NCBI RefSeq assembly: GCF_022568775.1
Contig: NZ_JAKZHW010000002.1
Span: forward strand, 695,501 to 759,500
Direction: 5' to 3'
Source: Sphingomonas telluris
GTDB taxonomy: Bacteria > Pseudomonadota > Alphaproteobacteria > Sphingomonadales > Sphingomonadaceae
DNA: 64,000 nt
Program-made: the position numbers and the translations under genes
Part shown: one piece after another, positions 8,103 to 17,964 of the stretch
How positions within the stretch are numbered: the stretch's first letter is position 1
How the letters are laid out: each line of letters starts with the position of its first letter
The notes under the pieces: generated by a model
Database searches by the model: none
What the model was told of the DNA's origin: nothing
The model's input: the letters and a program-made list of their open reading frames with translations, nothing else

Positions 8103-8834
8103 ATGGCAGACGAGACCCAGACGCTGATCGACGCAACCGCGGACGCCACTGTAAAGGCGACTGAGGCTGTTGGCGAAGCTGCGAACGAGGCGACCGCCAC
8201 CGCCGTTAAGAGCAGCCGCCGCGTTGCGACCGCCGCCCGCCGCACGAAGCGCCAGGCGAAGGTTGTTCCTGCTGCAGCTGCGAAGACCACCCGCCGCGCG
8301 AAGCCGCGCCGCACCAAGAAGGCCGCTGCCGCTAAGCCGCGCGTGGCCAAGGAAAGGATCAATACCGTGGCAAAGAATTCGAACGACTGGTTTGCCTCGT
8401 TTGGCAACCTCCCCACCGCAGCTCCCTTCCAGGCGCTGTTCAATGAAGCCGGTGAGCGTGGCCAGCAGGCCGTGAAGCGTTCGCAGAAGGCCGTCGAGGA
8501 GCTGGCCGAAGTCAGCAAGGCGAACGTCGAAGCGCTTGTCGATGCCGGCAAGATCGCCGTCGAAGGCGCCCGCTCGATCGGCCAGGACGTCGTCGAGACC
8601 AGCCGTGAAGGCATCGAGAAGGCGGCCGACGCGGTCCGCGCTCTCGCCGAGGCGAAGTCGCCGACGGAATTCTATCAGCTGCAGAGCGAGTTCGCCCGTG
8701 CGCAGTTCGACCGCTTCGTCGCGGAGAGCTCGCGCCTCACGGAATCGTTCGTGAAGCTTGCTGGTGAGGCCATCCAGCCGATCCAGAACCGCGCCACGCT
8801 GAATGCGGAGCGCATCAACCAGCTCGTTGCCTGA
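8103..8834 (+). CDS. Phasin with histone-H1-like basic region
   Basis: PHA-granule surface protein. From the ATG at 8103 it is 243 residues; an in-frame GTG at 8100 is equally placed after the GGAG at 8089-8092. Residues about 1-35 are acidic and Ala/Thr-rich. Residues about 36-86 form a strongly basic, Ala/Pro/Lys/Arg stretch (AARRTKRQ, KTTRRAKPRRTKKAAAAKP) like histone H1 or the tail of PhaF. Residues about 90-240 are an amphipathic helical phasin domain (NDWFASFGNLPTAAPFQALF, then heptad-like Ala-rich helices). The basic region suggests DNA or nucleoid association, here placed before rather than after the phasin domain. A strong terminator follows. Confidence 0.88.
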   Translation: MADETQTLIDATADATVKATEAVGEAANEATATAVKSSRRVATAARRTKRQAKVVPAAAAKTTRRAKPRRTKKAAAAKPRVAKERINTVAKNSNDWFASFGNLPTAAPFQALFNEAGERGQQAVKRSQKAVEELAEVSKANVEALVDAGKIAVEGARSIGQDVVETSREGIEKAADAVRALAEAKSPTEFYQLQSEFARAQFDRFVAESSRLTESFVKLAGEAIQPIQNRATLNAERINQLVA

Positions 8835-8863
8835 CGCCTCTCCCCTCCTGTTCAGGCAGTGAC

Positions 8864-8905
8864 AGACGGCCGCCCACCTCTCTCCCGGGCGGCCGTCTTT
8901 TTTTT
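8864..8905 (+). terminator. Strong intrinsic terminator after phasin
   Basis: A perfect 12-bp stem AGACGGCCGCCC/GGGCGGCCGTCT (8864-8875 and 8887-8898) with an 11-nt loop is followed by an uninterrupted T run to 8905. Textbook rho-independent terminator ending the phasin transcript. Confidence 0.93.
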
Positions 8906-8986
8906 GGGCACGATCCGCATCATCCCGCCTTGCGGTGAGTTTAGCGGTTGCCATATCTTATTGCTGTGACTGGTATGCGTTGGACC

Positions 8987-9319
8987 ATGGGCGAAGACCC
9001 GGACAATGACGGTGGGATCGGCGATGTCGACACCGGCGTAGCGACGCGCACGCGTCCGCGGACCAAGAAGCCTTCCAATTACAAGGTCCTGATGCTGAAC
9101 GACGACTATACTCCTATGGAGTTCGTCGTCCTCGTCCTCCAGCGCTTCTTCACCATGGATATCGAAGACGCGACCCGCGTCATGCTGCAGGTTCACCAGC
9201 AGGGCATCGCCGTCTGCGGCGTCTTCACCTACGAGGTAGCCGAGACGAAAGTCAGCCAGGTGATCGACTTCGCCCGCGAGAACCAGCATCCGCTGCAGTG
9301 CACGCTGGAGAAGGCGTAG
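8987..9319 (+). CDS. clpS: ClpS, adaptor of the ClpAP protease
   Basis: N-degron adaptor that delivers substrates with bulky N-terminal residues to ClpA. The core [20 protein letters not shown] is the ClpS signature, with the substrate-pocket [25 protein letters not shown] is the second conserved block. From the ATG at 8987 it is 110 residues, in the normal range, with a flexible Asp/Gly-rich N-terminus. In-frame ATGs at 8948 and 8975 would lengthen it without added similarity. clpA is not in the window. Confidence 0.92.
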   Translation: MGEDPDNDGGIGDVDTGVATRTRPRTKKPSNYKVLMLNDDYTPMEFVVLVLQRFFTMDIEDATRVMLQVHQQGIAVCGVFTYEVAETKVSQVIDFARENQHPLQCTLEKA

Positions 9320-9363
9320 TTCCCCTCCCTTGCGCGGGGGCCGACTCCCGCTAAACGGCGCCG

Positions 9364-10647
9364 ATGGACAGCATCTGGATCCGCGGCGGCAATACGCTTC
9401 AGGGTGAAATCCCCATTTCCGGCGCGAAGAACGCCGCGCTGACCCTGATCCCCTGCGCCTTGCTGACGGAAGAAAAGCTGACGCTCGCGAACCTGCCTCG
9501 GCTCGCCGATGTCGATAGCTTCAGCCACCTGATGAACCAGCTCGGCGTGTCGACCAGCGTCGCGGGCGTCAAGAAGGGCGAATTCGGCCGCAAAGTGACG
9601 TTCCAGGCCAGCGAGCTGAGTTCGACGGTCGCGCCCTATGACATGGTTCGCAAGATGCGCGCCTCGATCCTGGTCCTCGGGCCGATGCTGGCGCGTGCCG
9701 GGGAATCCACCGTTTCACTGCCGGGCGGCTGCGCCATCGGCGATCGTCCGATCGACCTCCATTTGAGGGCGCTCGAGGCAATGGGCGCGGAGATTGAGCT
9801 TGCGGCTGGCTATGTGAAGGCCAGCGCGCCGAAGGGCCGGCTGACCGGCGGCGATTACAGCTTCCCGGTCGTCTCTGTCGGCGCGACCGAAAATGCTGTC
9901 ATGGCGGCAGTCCTCGCGAACGGCCGCACGCAGCTCTTCAACGCCGCTCGCGAGCCCGAAATCGTCGACCTCTGCAATCTGCTCGTCGCCATGGGCGCGA
10001 AGATCGAGGGCATCGGGTCTGGCCACCTAATCATCCAGGGGGTCGAGGGGCTCCACGGCACCACGTATGAAGTCATGCCCGACCGCATAGAGGCGGGCAG
10101 CTATGCCTGCGCCGCAGGGATCACGGGCGGCTCGGTCGATCTCCTCGGCGCGCGTCCCGACGACATGCAGGCCACCCTCAACGCGCTCGCGCAAGCCGGG
10201 CTCGTCATCGAATTCCACGATCGCGGCATCAAGGTCAGCGCGAACGGCGGATTGAAGCCGCTGGCACTATCCACGTCCCCCTTCCCCGGCTTCGCAACGG
10301 ACATGCAGGCGCAGTTCATGGCCATGCTATGCCGCGCTGAGGGCCAGAGCTTCCTCGAAGAGACGATCTTCGAAAACCGCTACATGCACGTCCCCGAGCT
10401 TCGCCGTATGGGCGCGGAAGTCGACATCCACGGCCGTTCCGCCGTCGTCCACGGCGTCGAGAAAATGACGGGCGCCGAAGTCATGGCGACCGACCTTCGT
10501 GCATCCATGAGCCTCATCCTCGCTGGCCTCGCCGCCGAAGGCGAAACCGAGGTGCTGCGCGTCTACCACCTCGACCGCGGGTACGAGCGCCTCGAGGAAA
10601 AGCTCAGCGCCGTCGGAGCAACGATCGAGCGCCGCACCGCGGGCTAA
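9364..10647 (+). CDS. murA: UDP-N-acetylglucosamine 1-carboxyvinyltransferase
   Basis: First committed step of peptidoglycan synthesis, adding enolpyruvate from PEP to UDP-GlcNAc in the cytosol. At 427 residues it is standard length. N-terminal [19 protein letters not shown] is typical, and the active-site Cys is C123 in [12 protein letters not shown], so the enzyme should be fosfomycin-sensitive in principle. C-terminal [14 protein letters not shown] is the family end. The gene follows clpS by 44 bp and is followed by the dioxygenase gene after 2 bp. Confidence 0.96.
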   Translation: MDSIWIRGGNTLQGEIPISGAKNAALTLIPCALLTEEKLTLANLPRLADVDSFSHLMNQLGVSTSVAGVKKGEFGRKVTFQASELSSTVAPYDMVRKMRASILVLGPMLARAGESTVSLPGGCAIGDRPIDLHLRALEAMGAEIELAAGYVKASAPKGRLTGGDYSFPVVSVGATENAVMAAVLANGRTQLFNAAREPEIVDLCNLLVAMGAKIEGIGSGHLIIQGVEGLHGTTYEVMPDRIEAGSYACAAGITGGSVDLLGARPDDMQATLNALAQAGLVIEFHDRGIKVSANGGLKPLALSTSPFPGFATDMQAQFMAMLCRAEGQSFLEETIFENRYMHVPELRRMGAEVDIHGRSAVVHGVEKMTGAEVMATDLRASMSLILAGLAAEGETEVLRVYHLDRGYERLEEKLSAVGATIERRTAG

Positions 10648-10649
10648 CC

Positions 10650-11312
10650 GTGGGCCTAGAGGTGGAAGCCGACGGAGCTCAGCGGTTCCCGCACCGGCTG
10701 GACTCGAATGCGCTTGAGGCTCTGAAGCGACTCCTTCCGGGGGCTACCGGGCCGGGCGAACGTATTTTCAGCAATCCGTCGTTGGCCGCTTGGCTGGCAA
10801 CCGGACCGGTCGCTGCAAATGTTCGCGACATTCTCGGTGAAATGGCCCAGCCCGTCCGAGCCATCCTTTTCGACAAGACGCACGAAGCGAATTGGGCTCT
10901 GCCTTGGCATCAGGATCGGACGATCGCGGTGCGCCAGCGGGTCGAAACGGAGGGCTTTCTGAACTGGAACACTAAGTCAGGAGCGGTGCACGTCGAGCCG
11001 CCTTTCAACTTCATCGAAAACATGCTGACCGCGCGAATCCACCTCGATCCAGTGCCTGAGACAAATGCACCCCTCCTGATCGCTCCCGGTTCGCATCGAC
11101 TGGGTCGAATTCCAGAAGGCAACATTGAGCGGGTAGCGGAGCAGTGCGGAAGCTTCGCATGCGTCGCAAACGCGGGCGATGTCTGGCTTTATCGCACTGC
11201 CATTCTCCATGCGTCAGACGCAGTGCGTCAGCCGGGCAGACGGCGCGTCCTTCAGGTCGATTACGCCGCGGAAGAGCTTCCGGGTGAGTTGCGGTGGCTG
11301 GGGGTCGGCTGA
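10650..11312 (+). CDS. Phytanoyl-CoA dioxygenase (PhyH)-family oxygenase
   Basis: Predicted non-haem Fe(II)/2-oxoglutarate dioxygenase of 220 residues, GTG start 2 bp after murA. The metal-binding H-x-D is in LPWHQDRTI, and the distal His in RTAILHASD, with Arg residues nearby (RRRVLQVDY) for 2-oxoglutarate. The middle (LTARIHLDPVPETNAPLLIAPGSHRLGRIPEG) is the usual PhyH jelly-roll. The substrate is unknown; several PhyH proteins hydroxylate lipids or small metabolites. Coupling to murA looks positional only. Confidence 0.82.
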   Translation: MGLEVEADGAQRFPHRLDSNALEALKRLLPGATGPGERIFSNPSLAAWLATGPVAANVRDILGEMAQPVRAILFDKTHEANWALPWHQDRTIAVRQRVETEGFLNWNTKSGAVHVEPPFNFIENMLTARIHLDPVPETNAPLLIAPGSHRLGRIPEGNIERVAEQCGSFACVANAGDVWLYRTAILHASDAVRQPGRRRVLQVDYAAEELPGELRWLGVG

Positions 11313-11315
11313 CTT

Positions 11316-11744
11316 CTAAGCCAGCCGCTTCATGAAGCGGTAGCTCGTCCGTTCGTAGCCGAGCTTCTCGTAGAATTGGTGGGCGCGTTCGCGGCGGACG
11401 TTGCTCGTGACTTCGAGGATTTTGCAGCCGAGCGCCGCGAGCCGCTTTTCGGCTTCCGCGATGAGCAGCGCGCCAATGCCGCGACCGCGATGCGCTTCCG
11501 CGACGATCATGACTGAGACGCGACCCACGGGAGCGTCGCGATGGACCGTCACCATCGCGGAGAGACCGCACATTGCGACGACCTCGCCGTTGGTCGTCGC
11601 GACCAAGGGGAGCGGGCTCCGTTCGCTGAGCAATTCCAGGTTCGCGCGGACCTGAGCTTCCTCGATCGGATGGCCGAGTTCGATGATCAGCTCGGTCAGG
11701 CGTGGGGCGTCGGCAAGCTGCGCGTCCCGGATGGCGACCGTCAC
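11316..11744 (-). CDS. GNAT-family N-acetyltransferase
   Basis: This 142-residue acetyltransferase has the acetyl-CoA loop in AHRGRGIGALLIAEAEKRL and the C-terminal HQFYEKLGYERTSYRFMKRL seen in many GNATs. The start is GTG 11744, forming a GTGA overlap with the DUF445 stop; the open frame runs much further upstream but only as a shadow of DUF445. Acceptor unknown. It is the last gene of the leftward RND unit, though the link is probably not functional. Confidence 0.82.
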   Translation of the reverse strand: MTVAIRDAQLADAPRLTELIIELGHPIEEAQVRANLELLSERSPLPLVATTNGEVVAMCGLSAMVTVHRDAPVGRVSVMIVAEAHRGRGIGALLIAEAEKRLAALGCKILEVTSNVRRERAHQFYEKLGYERTSYRFMKRLA

Positions 11745-13045
11745 AAGGTGTCCAGCGCGTGGATTGCAACGCCCACCAGCCCGCCGACGATGGTGCCGTT
11801 GATGCGGATGTACTGAAGATCGCGGCCCACAGCGGATTCGAGGCGCGTCGTCACGGTCCCCGCATCCCAGCTGCGGATCGTTTCCGAGACCAGCTTGACG
11901 ATGGAACTTCCGTAGCTGGCGGACATGCCCACGACGGCGCGGCGAGCGAACTGGTTGATGGCGGTGCGGATGCGCGGATCGCTTTCGAGCGTGCCGCCCA
12001 TCGAACGCATGACTTCGCCGAGCTTTCCGGCGAGCACTGCATCGGGGTTCCGGGCCGCCCGAATGATCGCCTCGCGCCCCTTTTGCCACAGGGCGTCGAG
12101 CCACAAGCTGACCGAGCGGTTGTCTAGGAGCTGCTCCTTGAGCGTCTCCACGCGCTCGCGAGTTTCCGGGCGCGTCTGCAGGTCGTTCGCGAGCTGCGCC
12201 AAGGCCTCCTCGACCTTGATCCGTACCGGATGAGCGGGGTCGGTCGACATCTCCACCGTCAGCTTGCGCAGGCCGTCGACGATCGCGTCGGCAAGCTTCT
12301 CGTCGAGCCCGGCAAGCTTCAGGACCCAATTGGCCTTCTTGTGCACCATCTCGCGGATCAGCGGCTCGTTGGCGTCGAGCGCACGCGCCATCCAGCGAAT
12401 TGCCGCCTCCAGCATCGGCACGTGACGATCCTCGTTGATCGCCGAGGCCAGCGCGTGGCCGAGAAGGGGAGAAACCTCCATCTTGCGGAGGCGAGTGGCC
12501 ACGGCGCCTTTGACGATGCCGCCCAGGCGCTCGTCGTCGAGGCTTTCGAACACGTCGGCAATGAGCCGCGACGCGCCTGCGCGGATCCTGGTACCTTCGC
12601 CGGCAGGCGTCTGGAGGAAGCGGCCGGCCGCTCCTGCAACGTCGATGTTTCTCATCCGCCGCGCCACTACCGACGGCGTCAGGAAGTTCTCGCGAATAAA
12701 GTTGGCCAGCGCCTCGCCGATGCGGTCCTTGTTGCGCGGGATGATCGCCGTGTGCGGGATTGGGAGGCCAAGGGGGTGGCGGAACAGAGCCGTGACCGCG
12801 AACCAGTCGGCGAGGCCGCCGACCATTGCCGCCTCAGCAAAGGCCTTCACGAAGCCGAGCCACGGATATCGAGGCTCGAGCGCGCGAGTGACGGCGAAGA
12901 GCGCCGCCATGAGCACCAGCAGGCCCGTCGCGGCAACCTTCATCCCCGCGGCGCCCGGCTGGGCCGGGTTGAACCGCGTCAGGGCTGAGCGCTGTGGCGT
13001 CGCATCCATGGGCTCATCAATAGACGAGCTTGGGCGTCGGTTCAC
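11741..13045 (-). CDS. DUF445 membrane protein (YjiN-like)
   Basis: This 434-residue protein has one strong N-terminal helix (VAATGLLVLMAALFAVTRAL) followed by the DUF445 signature AFAEAAMVGGLADWFAVTALFRHPLGLPIPHTAIIP. A long amphipathic helical domain and a C-terminal hydrophobic hairpin (INGTIVGGLVGVAIHAL) complete it. The GTG at 13045 overlaps the RND stop as GTGA; an ATG at 13009 is the alternative. Function unknown; the family is envelope-associated. Confidence 0.85.
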   Translation of the reverse strand: MNRRPSSSIDEPMDATPQRSALTRFNPAQPGAAGMKVAATGLLVLMAALFAVTRALEPRYPWLGFVKAFAEAAMVGGLADWFAVTALFRHPLGLPIPHTAIIPRNKDRIGEALANFIRENFLTPSVVARRMRNIDVAGAAGRFLQTPAGEGTRIRAGASRLIADVFESLDDERLGGIVKGAVATRLRKMEVSPLLGHALASAINEDRHVPMLEAAIRWMARALDANEPLIREMVHKKANWVLKLAGLDEKLADAIVDGLRKLTVEMSTDPAHPVRIKVEEALAQLANDLQTRPETRERVETLKEQLLDNRSVSLWLDALWQKGREAIIRAARNPDAVLAGKLGEVMRSMGGTLESDPRIRTAINQFARRAVVGMSASYGSSIVKLVSETIRSWDAGTVTTRLESAVGRDLQYIRINGTIVGGLVGVAIHALDTL

Positions 13046-16000
13046 TCCGCTGCTTGCGGCGCCTGTCCCGAGGGAGTGCGATGTGCCTCCTCACCGACGA
13101 ACTTGCGGAACTTGCGCGCAATCCAATGCTCGATGTCGATGGCGATCGAGAAGTAGGCCGGAACGAGCAGCAGGGTTAGCACCGTCGAGAAGATCAGGCC
13201 TCCGATCACCGTGACACCCATCGGCGCACGCCAGCTGGAGTCTCCCGAGAGCGACAGGGCGATCGGCAGCATGCCCGCCACCATGGCGACGGTCGTCATG
13301 ACGATCGGCTGCGCACGCTTGTGGCCGGCTTCGTAGATCGCCTCGTCCGTCGGCATGCCGTGGTTCATCATTTCTACGGCAAAGTCGACCAGCAGGATCG
13401 AGTTCTTCGCGACGATCCCGAACAGCATGAGGATGCCGATGAACACCGGAAGCGAGAGCGGGTTGCCCGTGAGGTGAAGCGCAATCGCTGCACCCAATGG
13501 TGCGAGCAGCAGCGATCCCATGTTGACGAACGGGGACAGGAAGCGCCGGTAGAGCAGCACGAGGACCGCGAAGACAAGCAGCACCCCCGAACCGAGCGCG
13601 ATGAAGAAGTTCTTCATCATCTCGGCCTGCCATTTCTGATCGCCGAGATCGAGCTTGCTGACGCCGCGCGGCAGGTTCTTGACCGTCGGCAGATCGTTGA
13701 CCTTCGGCCAGACGTCGCCCGTGACCTGGCCCGGTGCGAGATCGGCGCCCACCGCAATGCGGCGGATCTGGTTCGTGCGCTGGACGGTCGTGGGACCCGC
13801 CCCGAAGCCGATATCCGCGACCGCCTTGAGCGGCACCGAGCCGCCGTTCGAGGTCGGAACGGGCAGGTTCTCGAGCGTGGCGATGTCGCGGCGATCGTTC
13901 TCCGCCAGCGAGACCATGATCGGCACCTGGCGGTCGGCGAGCGAGAACTTGGCGCTGTTCTGCTCGATGTCGCCGAGGGTCGCGATGCGGATCGTCTGGC
14001 TGAGCGCCGTCGTCGTCACGCCAAGGTCGGCGGCGAGATCGAAACGCGGCTTGATCGTGATTTCCGGCCGGACGAGGTCGCCCGCCACTCGGGGAGCGCG
14101 AAGGCCCGGAAGCTTCTGCATTTCGTCCGCGATCTTGTTCGCGGTGGCGTAGAGCAGCTCCGGATTGTCGCTGCCGAGGTAGAGCATGATGTCGCGCGAA
14201 GCGCCGCCGGGTCCGCCGCCGTTCTGGCTAAGGAAGTTCACCTGGGCGTCTGGGATCGCGGAGATCTGCGGCGTCAGGCTGCGTTCGAATTCGATGCTAG
14301 TCTGCTTCCGATCCTTCTTGAGGACGATGTTGACGTAGCCCGAGCCGACGTAGACGCGCTCGAACACCCGATCCACGTCGGGATCCTTGAGAACGATCTT
14401 GGCCGTGCGATCGACGACTTCCTCGGTCTGCTTGAGCGTTGAGCCCGGCGGCATGCCGATGCGAACGTTCGAGAAGTCGAAGTTCAGCGGCGGCTGGAAC
14501 GTCATCGAAAGAGTCGCGAACAGGAATCCCTGGAACAGGAAGAGCAAGGTGCCGGCGCCGACCATCCAGATGCGGTGATCGCGGAACAGCGACAGGACGG
14601 CGTGAACCGGGCCCGGATGGCGTTCCCGGTACGCGCTCGACTTCTTCGTGCTGAGACTCCACTTCAGGATGTCGAGATACTTATCCATGACAAGGCCCGA
14701 CGCGTGGGGCTGGATGCCCTTGGCGCGGAGGAAATAGGCCGCGATCATTGGGGTGATCATTCGGGCGACGAGCAAGCTCATCAGCACGGCGATGACGACG
14801 GTGAAGCCGAACGCCTTGAAGAACTGGCCCGAGATGCCCGGCATCAGCGCGACGGGCAGGAAGACCGCGACGATGGACATGGTCGTAGCCAGCACCGCGA
14901 GACCTATCTCGTCGGCCGCATCAATGGACGCCTGATACCCCGATTTGCCCATGCGCATGTGACGGACGATGTTCTCGATCTCCACGATCGCATCGTCGAC
15001 GAGCACTCCTGCGACGAGGCTGAGCGCGAGCAGCGAGAGGCCGTTCAGCGTGATCCCCATCAGGTCCATGAACCAGAAGGCGGGAATGGCCGAGAGCGGG
15101 ATTGCGAGAGCGGAGATCAAGGTCGCGCGGATGTCGCGGAGGAAGAGGAAGACGACGAGGACCGCGAGAACCGCGCCCTCCCACAGGCCTTCCATCGCCG
15201 ACTTGTACTGGGCCTTGGTGTAGTCGACGTTGTTCGAGATTTCCGAGAAGTGGATGCGCGGGTCGTCCTTCTCGATCTTCTTTAGCTCTTTCCAGGCGTC
15301 GTCGTAGACGGTCACCTCGGACGAGCCTTTCGACCGCTGGACGTTGAAGCTGATGACCTGCCGGCCATTCATCTTCGCGATCGTGCGCTGCTCCGAATAG
15401 GCGTCCTTGACGGTGCCCAGGTCGGCGAGGCGAACGGTGCGTCCGCCGGGGACCGAGATCTGGGTCTGCGAGAGCTCGTAAGCGTCGCGCGCGTTGCCCA
15501 GCACGCGCACCGACTGCTCCGAGCCGGCGATCTCGGCCCGGCCGCCCGCGGCGTTCAGGTTGGTCTGGCGAAGCTGCTGGTTGACCTGCGCCGCCGTGAT
15601 GCCCTGCGCCTGCAGCGCCGCGGGATCGAGGATGACGCGGATCTGCCGGTCGACGCCGCCCTCTCGGGAAACGGCGGCAACGCCTTCGACGCCCAGCAGA
15701 CGCTTGGCGACCGTATTGTCGACGTACCAACTGAGCTCTTCCAGGCTCATGTCCGTCGTCTCGGCGGCGACGAATACGATGGGGTCGCCGGCGATGTCGA
15801 TCCGGCTGATCTGCGGTTCGAGGATGCCTTCCGGAAGGTCGCCGCGGATTTGCGCGATCGCATCGCGGATGTCATTCACGGCACGGTCGGTCGGAGTGCC
15901 GATCTCGAACTGGACGAAGGTGTTGCTATTGCCCTCGCGGATCGAGCTGTTGATCTCTTCGACGCCGTTCACTCCGCGGATGGCGGATTCCACGCGCTGC

Positions 16001-16200
16001 GTAATCTGCGTTTCCATCTCGCTCGGCGCGGCGCCGGGCTGGGAGATGTTCACCTGAGCCGCCGGGAAGTCGATGTCAGGGTTGTTGTTCACCTGCATCT
16101 GCATGAAGGCGACGATGCCGGCGAGCAGCAGTCCCGCAAACAGAACGATCGGCGTGACCGGGTTTCGGATGCACCAGGCGGAAATGTTGCGGAAGTTCAT
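13042..16200 (-). CDS. RND-family efflux pump, inner-membrane subunit
   Basis: Proton-driven tripartite exporter subunit of 1052 residues, typical for HAE1/AcrB-like proteins. The opening helix ([19 protein letters not shown]), porter-domain repeats ([33 protein letters not shown]) and the paired Asp of the proton relay in [15 protein letters not shown] are visible. A second helical bundle has [19 protein letters not shown] and [19 protein letters not shown] segments. Substrate cannot be told; drug, lipid and metabolite exporters share this pattern. The periplasmic adaptor gene is 22 bp upstream; no outer-membrane channel is in the window. Confidence 0.93.
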   Translation of the reverse strand: MNFRNISAWCIRNPVTPIVLFAGLLLAGIVAFMQMQVNNNPDIDFPAAQVNISQPGAAPSEMETQITQRVESAIRGVNGVEEINSSIREGNSNTFVQFEIGTPTDRAVNDIRDAIAQIRGDLPEGILEPQISRIDIAGDPIVFVAAETTDMSLEELSWYVDNTVAKRLLGVEGVAAVSREGGVDRQIRVILDPAALQAQGITAAQVNQQLRQTNLNAAGGRAEIAGSEQSVRVLGNARDAYELSQTQISVPGGRTVRLADLGTVKDAYSEQRTIAKMNGRQVISFNVQRSKGSSEVTVYDDAWKELKKIEKDDPRIHFSEISNNVDYTKAQYKSAMEGLWEGAVLAVLVVFLFLRDIRATLISALAIPLSAIPAFWFMDLMGITLNGLSLLALSLVAGVLVDDAIVEIENIVRHMRMGKSGYQASIDAADEIGLAVLATTMSIVAVFLPVALMPGISGQFFKAFGFTVVIAVLMSLLVARMITPMIAAYFLRAKGIQPHASGLVMDKYLDILKWSLSTKKSSAYRERHPGPVHAVLSLFRDHRIWMVGAGTLLFLFQGFLFATLSMTFQPPLNFDFSNVRIGMPPGSTLKQTEEVVDRTAKIVLKDPDVDRVFERVYVGSGYVNIVLKKDRKQTSIEFERSLTPQISAIPDAQVNFLSQNGGGPGGASRDIMLYLGSDNPELLYATANKIADEMQKLPGLRAPRVAGDLVRPEITIKPRFDLAADLGVTTTALSQTIRIATLGDIEQNSAKFSLADRQVPIMVSLAENDRRDIATLENLPVPTSNGGSVPLKAVADIGFGAGPTTVQRTNQIRRIAVGADLAPGQVTGDVWPKVNDLPTVKNLPRGVSKLDLGDQKWQAEMMKNFFIALGSGVLLVFAVLVLLYRRFLSPFVNMGSLLLAPLGAAIALHLTGNPLSLPVFIGILMLFGIVAKNSILLVDFAVEMMNHGMPTDEAIYEAGHKRAQPIVMTTVAMVAGMLPIALSLSGDSSWRAPMGVTVIGGLIFSTVLTLLLVPAYFSIAIDIEHWIARKFRKFVGEEAHRTPSGQAPQAAE

Positions 16201-16222
16201 GACGTCGAGCTTCTACTGCTGG

Positions 16223-17413
16223 TTACCGGGCGGCCGCTTGACGCTTCGGCGCGACCTTCTGGCCAGGGTTCAGGAACGGACCGGCGGAGAGGACCACGGA
16301 TTCCTGACCGCTGAGCCCTTCGGCGATGGTCACGCCATTGTCGTCGACCGAGCCGATCTTGATGGGGCGACGTTCGACCTCGTTCTTCGCGTTGACGATG
16401 TAGACGTAATTGCCTTTCTCGTCGCTGAGCACCGCGCTCTGCGGAAGAAGCGGAGCGGTCGTTCCGCCGGCGCCGATGCGCGCCTCGGCGAAGCCGCCGG
16501 GACGGATTGCGGGATCGTACGGAACGATGATGCGAACCTCGCCCTGACGAGACTGCGGGTCGATCATCGGTGCGACCTGCCAGACGCGGCCGGTGAAGCT
16601 GCGGTCGAGGCCGATCGGCGTCACACTGGCCGGCATCCCCGTCTTCACGAAGACGAGGTCCTGCTGCGACAGATTCGCCTTCATTTCCATCTCGCCCCCC
16701 TCGGCGAGGCGGAAGAGCGCGCCCGTTCCGGGGCTGACGATCTGGCCGACCTCGACGTTCCGGGCGAGGATCAGGCCGCTTGCCGGAGCGCGGACGTCCA
16801 GGCGGCCGATCTCGGCGCGGGTGGAGTTGAGCTGGGCTTGCGTGACGCGGACCTGGGCGTTCGCCGCGTCGCGGGTGGCGCGCTTGGAATCGATCTCGGC
16901 CTTGGACACGAAGCCACGCCCTTGAAGGGCAACTGCGCGCTCGTAATTGCTCTGAGCGAGCGCGGCATTAGCGCGCGCTGCGTCCACCTGCGCTGCGAGC
17001 TGAGCCGCCTGCTGCGCCTGCACCGAGCGGTCCACGGTGGCGAGCGCCTGTCCGGCCTTCACCCACGTTCCGGCGTCGACAAGCACGCGCGTCACACGGC
17101 CGCCGGTGCCGGCAATGCCGACCGGCTGGTCGCGGCGCGCCGCAAGGGCGCCGCTCGCGGTAACGGTGCGCGCGACGTCGCTGCGTCCGGGAACGACGAC
17201 CGTGACGGTCGGTCTCTGGCCGCCGCCTTGGCCCTGCTGCGTGCCCGGAGCGGGCGCAGACTCTTCCTTGCCCCCACGCATCATCAGGAATGCGGCGACG
17301 AGAACGACAACGATGAGGCCTACGCCGGCGATCAGCGCCATCCGCTGCCGCCGCGACCGGTCGACTACAACCAGCGTGTCAGAGCTAGAAAACCCTCTCG
17401 ATTCCCGATTCAT
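16223..17413 (-). CDS. RND periplasmic adaptor (membrane fusion protein)
   Basis: Links the RND pump to an outer-membrane channel. From the ATG at 17413 it is 396 residues, with one N-terminal anchor helix (MALIAGVGLIVVVLVAAFLMM), a Gly/Gln linker, then a lipoyl half (GRVTRVLVDAGTWVKAGQAL), an alpha-helical hairpin (about residues 125-185), the second lipoyl half (LDVRAPASGLILARNVEVGQ) and beta-barrel domains. A GTG at 17419 is two codons upstream. First gene of the unit with pump, DUF445 and GNAT. Confidence 0.92.
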   Translation of the reverse strand: MNRESRGFSSSDTLVVVDRSRRQRMALIAGVGLIVVVLVAAFLMMRGGKEESAPAPGTQQGQGGGQRPTVTVVVPGRSDVARTVTASGALAARRDQPVGIAGTGGRVTRVLVDAGTWVKAGQALATVDRSVQAQQAAQLAAQVDAARANAALAQSNYERAVALQGRGFVSKAEIDSKRATRDAANAQVRVTQAQLNSTRAEIGRLDVRAPASGLILARNVEVGQIVSPGTGALFRLAEGGEMEMKANLSQQDLVFVKTGMPASVTPIGLDRSFTGRVWQVAPMIDPQSRQGEVRIIVPYDPAIRPGGFAEARIGAGGTTAPLLPQSAVLSDEKGNYVYIVNAKNEVERRPIKIGSVDDNGVTIAEGLSGQESVVLSAGPFLNPGQKVAPKRQAAAR

Positions 17414-17458
17414 TTCCACTTCTTTCGCCCTAGTTCGCGAATCCCACCGGCGTCCGGC

Positions 17459-17486
17459 GGACTGTATTACGCGAATAAGTCAGTCC
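17459..17486. promoter_or_regulatory. Imperfect palindrome upstream of the RND operon
   Basis: GGACTG and CAGTCC flank a 16-bp centre that is itself partly symmetric (TTACGCGAA); 10 of 14 half-site positions match. It lies 46 bp upstream of the adaptor start, where a TetR-type repressor of an efflux operon would be expected to bind. No regulator gene is adjacent. Confidence 0.3.
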
Positions 17487-17622
17487 CCGCAACTGAGACG
17501 CGCAACACAGATTAAACTATAGTTTTTCGACCAACGGCGGCACTTGCTTTGCCAAGGGGCGTTAGGCGACATTGTTACGGCGCCGCACTGCACTTTGCGG
17601 GCTCAAAGGGGAAGGCGAAAAC

Positions 17623-17883
17623 ATGGAGTCTTACGGCATCCTCGGCTGGATCGTCATCGGTGGCCTGGCCGGCGCAATCGCGAAGCTTCTGATGCCCGGA
17701 CGCGACCCGGGCGGCTGTATCATCACCATCCTGCTCGGCATCGCTGGTGCGTTGCTCGCAGGTTTCCTCGGCCGCGCGGTAGGCTGGTACAATCCGAACG
17801 AGGGCGCCGGCTTTTTGGCCGCCATCGTCGGTGCCTTCCTCATCCTGCTGATCTACCGGCTAGTGCTGGGACGCCGGGCCTAG
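17623..17883 (+). CDS. GlsB/YeaQ/YmgE-family stress membrane protein
   Basis: This 86-residue protein has three short hydrophobic helices and the family pattern GLAGAIAKLLMPG at the first loop and GGCIITILLGIAGALLAGFLG in the middle. The ATG at 17623 follows AAAGGGGAAGG. Such proteins are induced by stress in enterobacteria; the biochemical role is unknown. A paralogue lies on the other strand at 18757-19008. Confidence 0.85.
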   Translation: MESYGILGWIVIGGLAGAIAKLLMPGRDPGGCIITILLGIAGALLAGFLGRAVGWYNPNEGAGFLAAIVGAFLILLIYRLVLGRRA

Positions 17884-17964
17884 TTCACGACGCGGCTGTT
17901 CAGGGAACAGCCATAGGCTTCCGTTGAGTTAGACCTCCTGTCCCCAAGGTTCAGGAGGAGAAAG

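Noticed and set aside
13321..14442. A 373-residue plus-strand frame
   Set aside because: Antisense to the RND pump gene, with low-complexity charged composition and no conserved motif.
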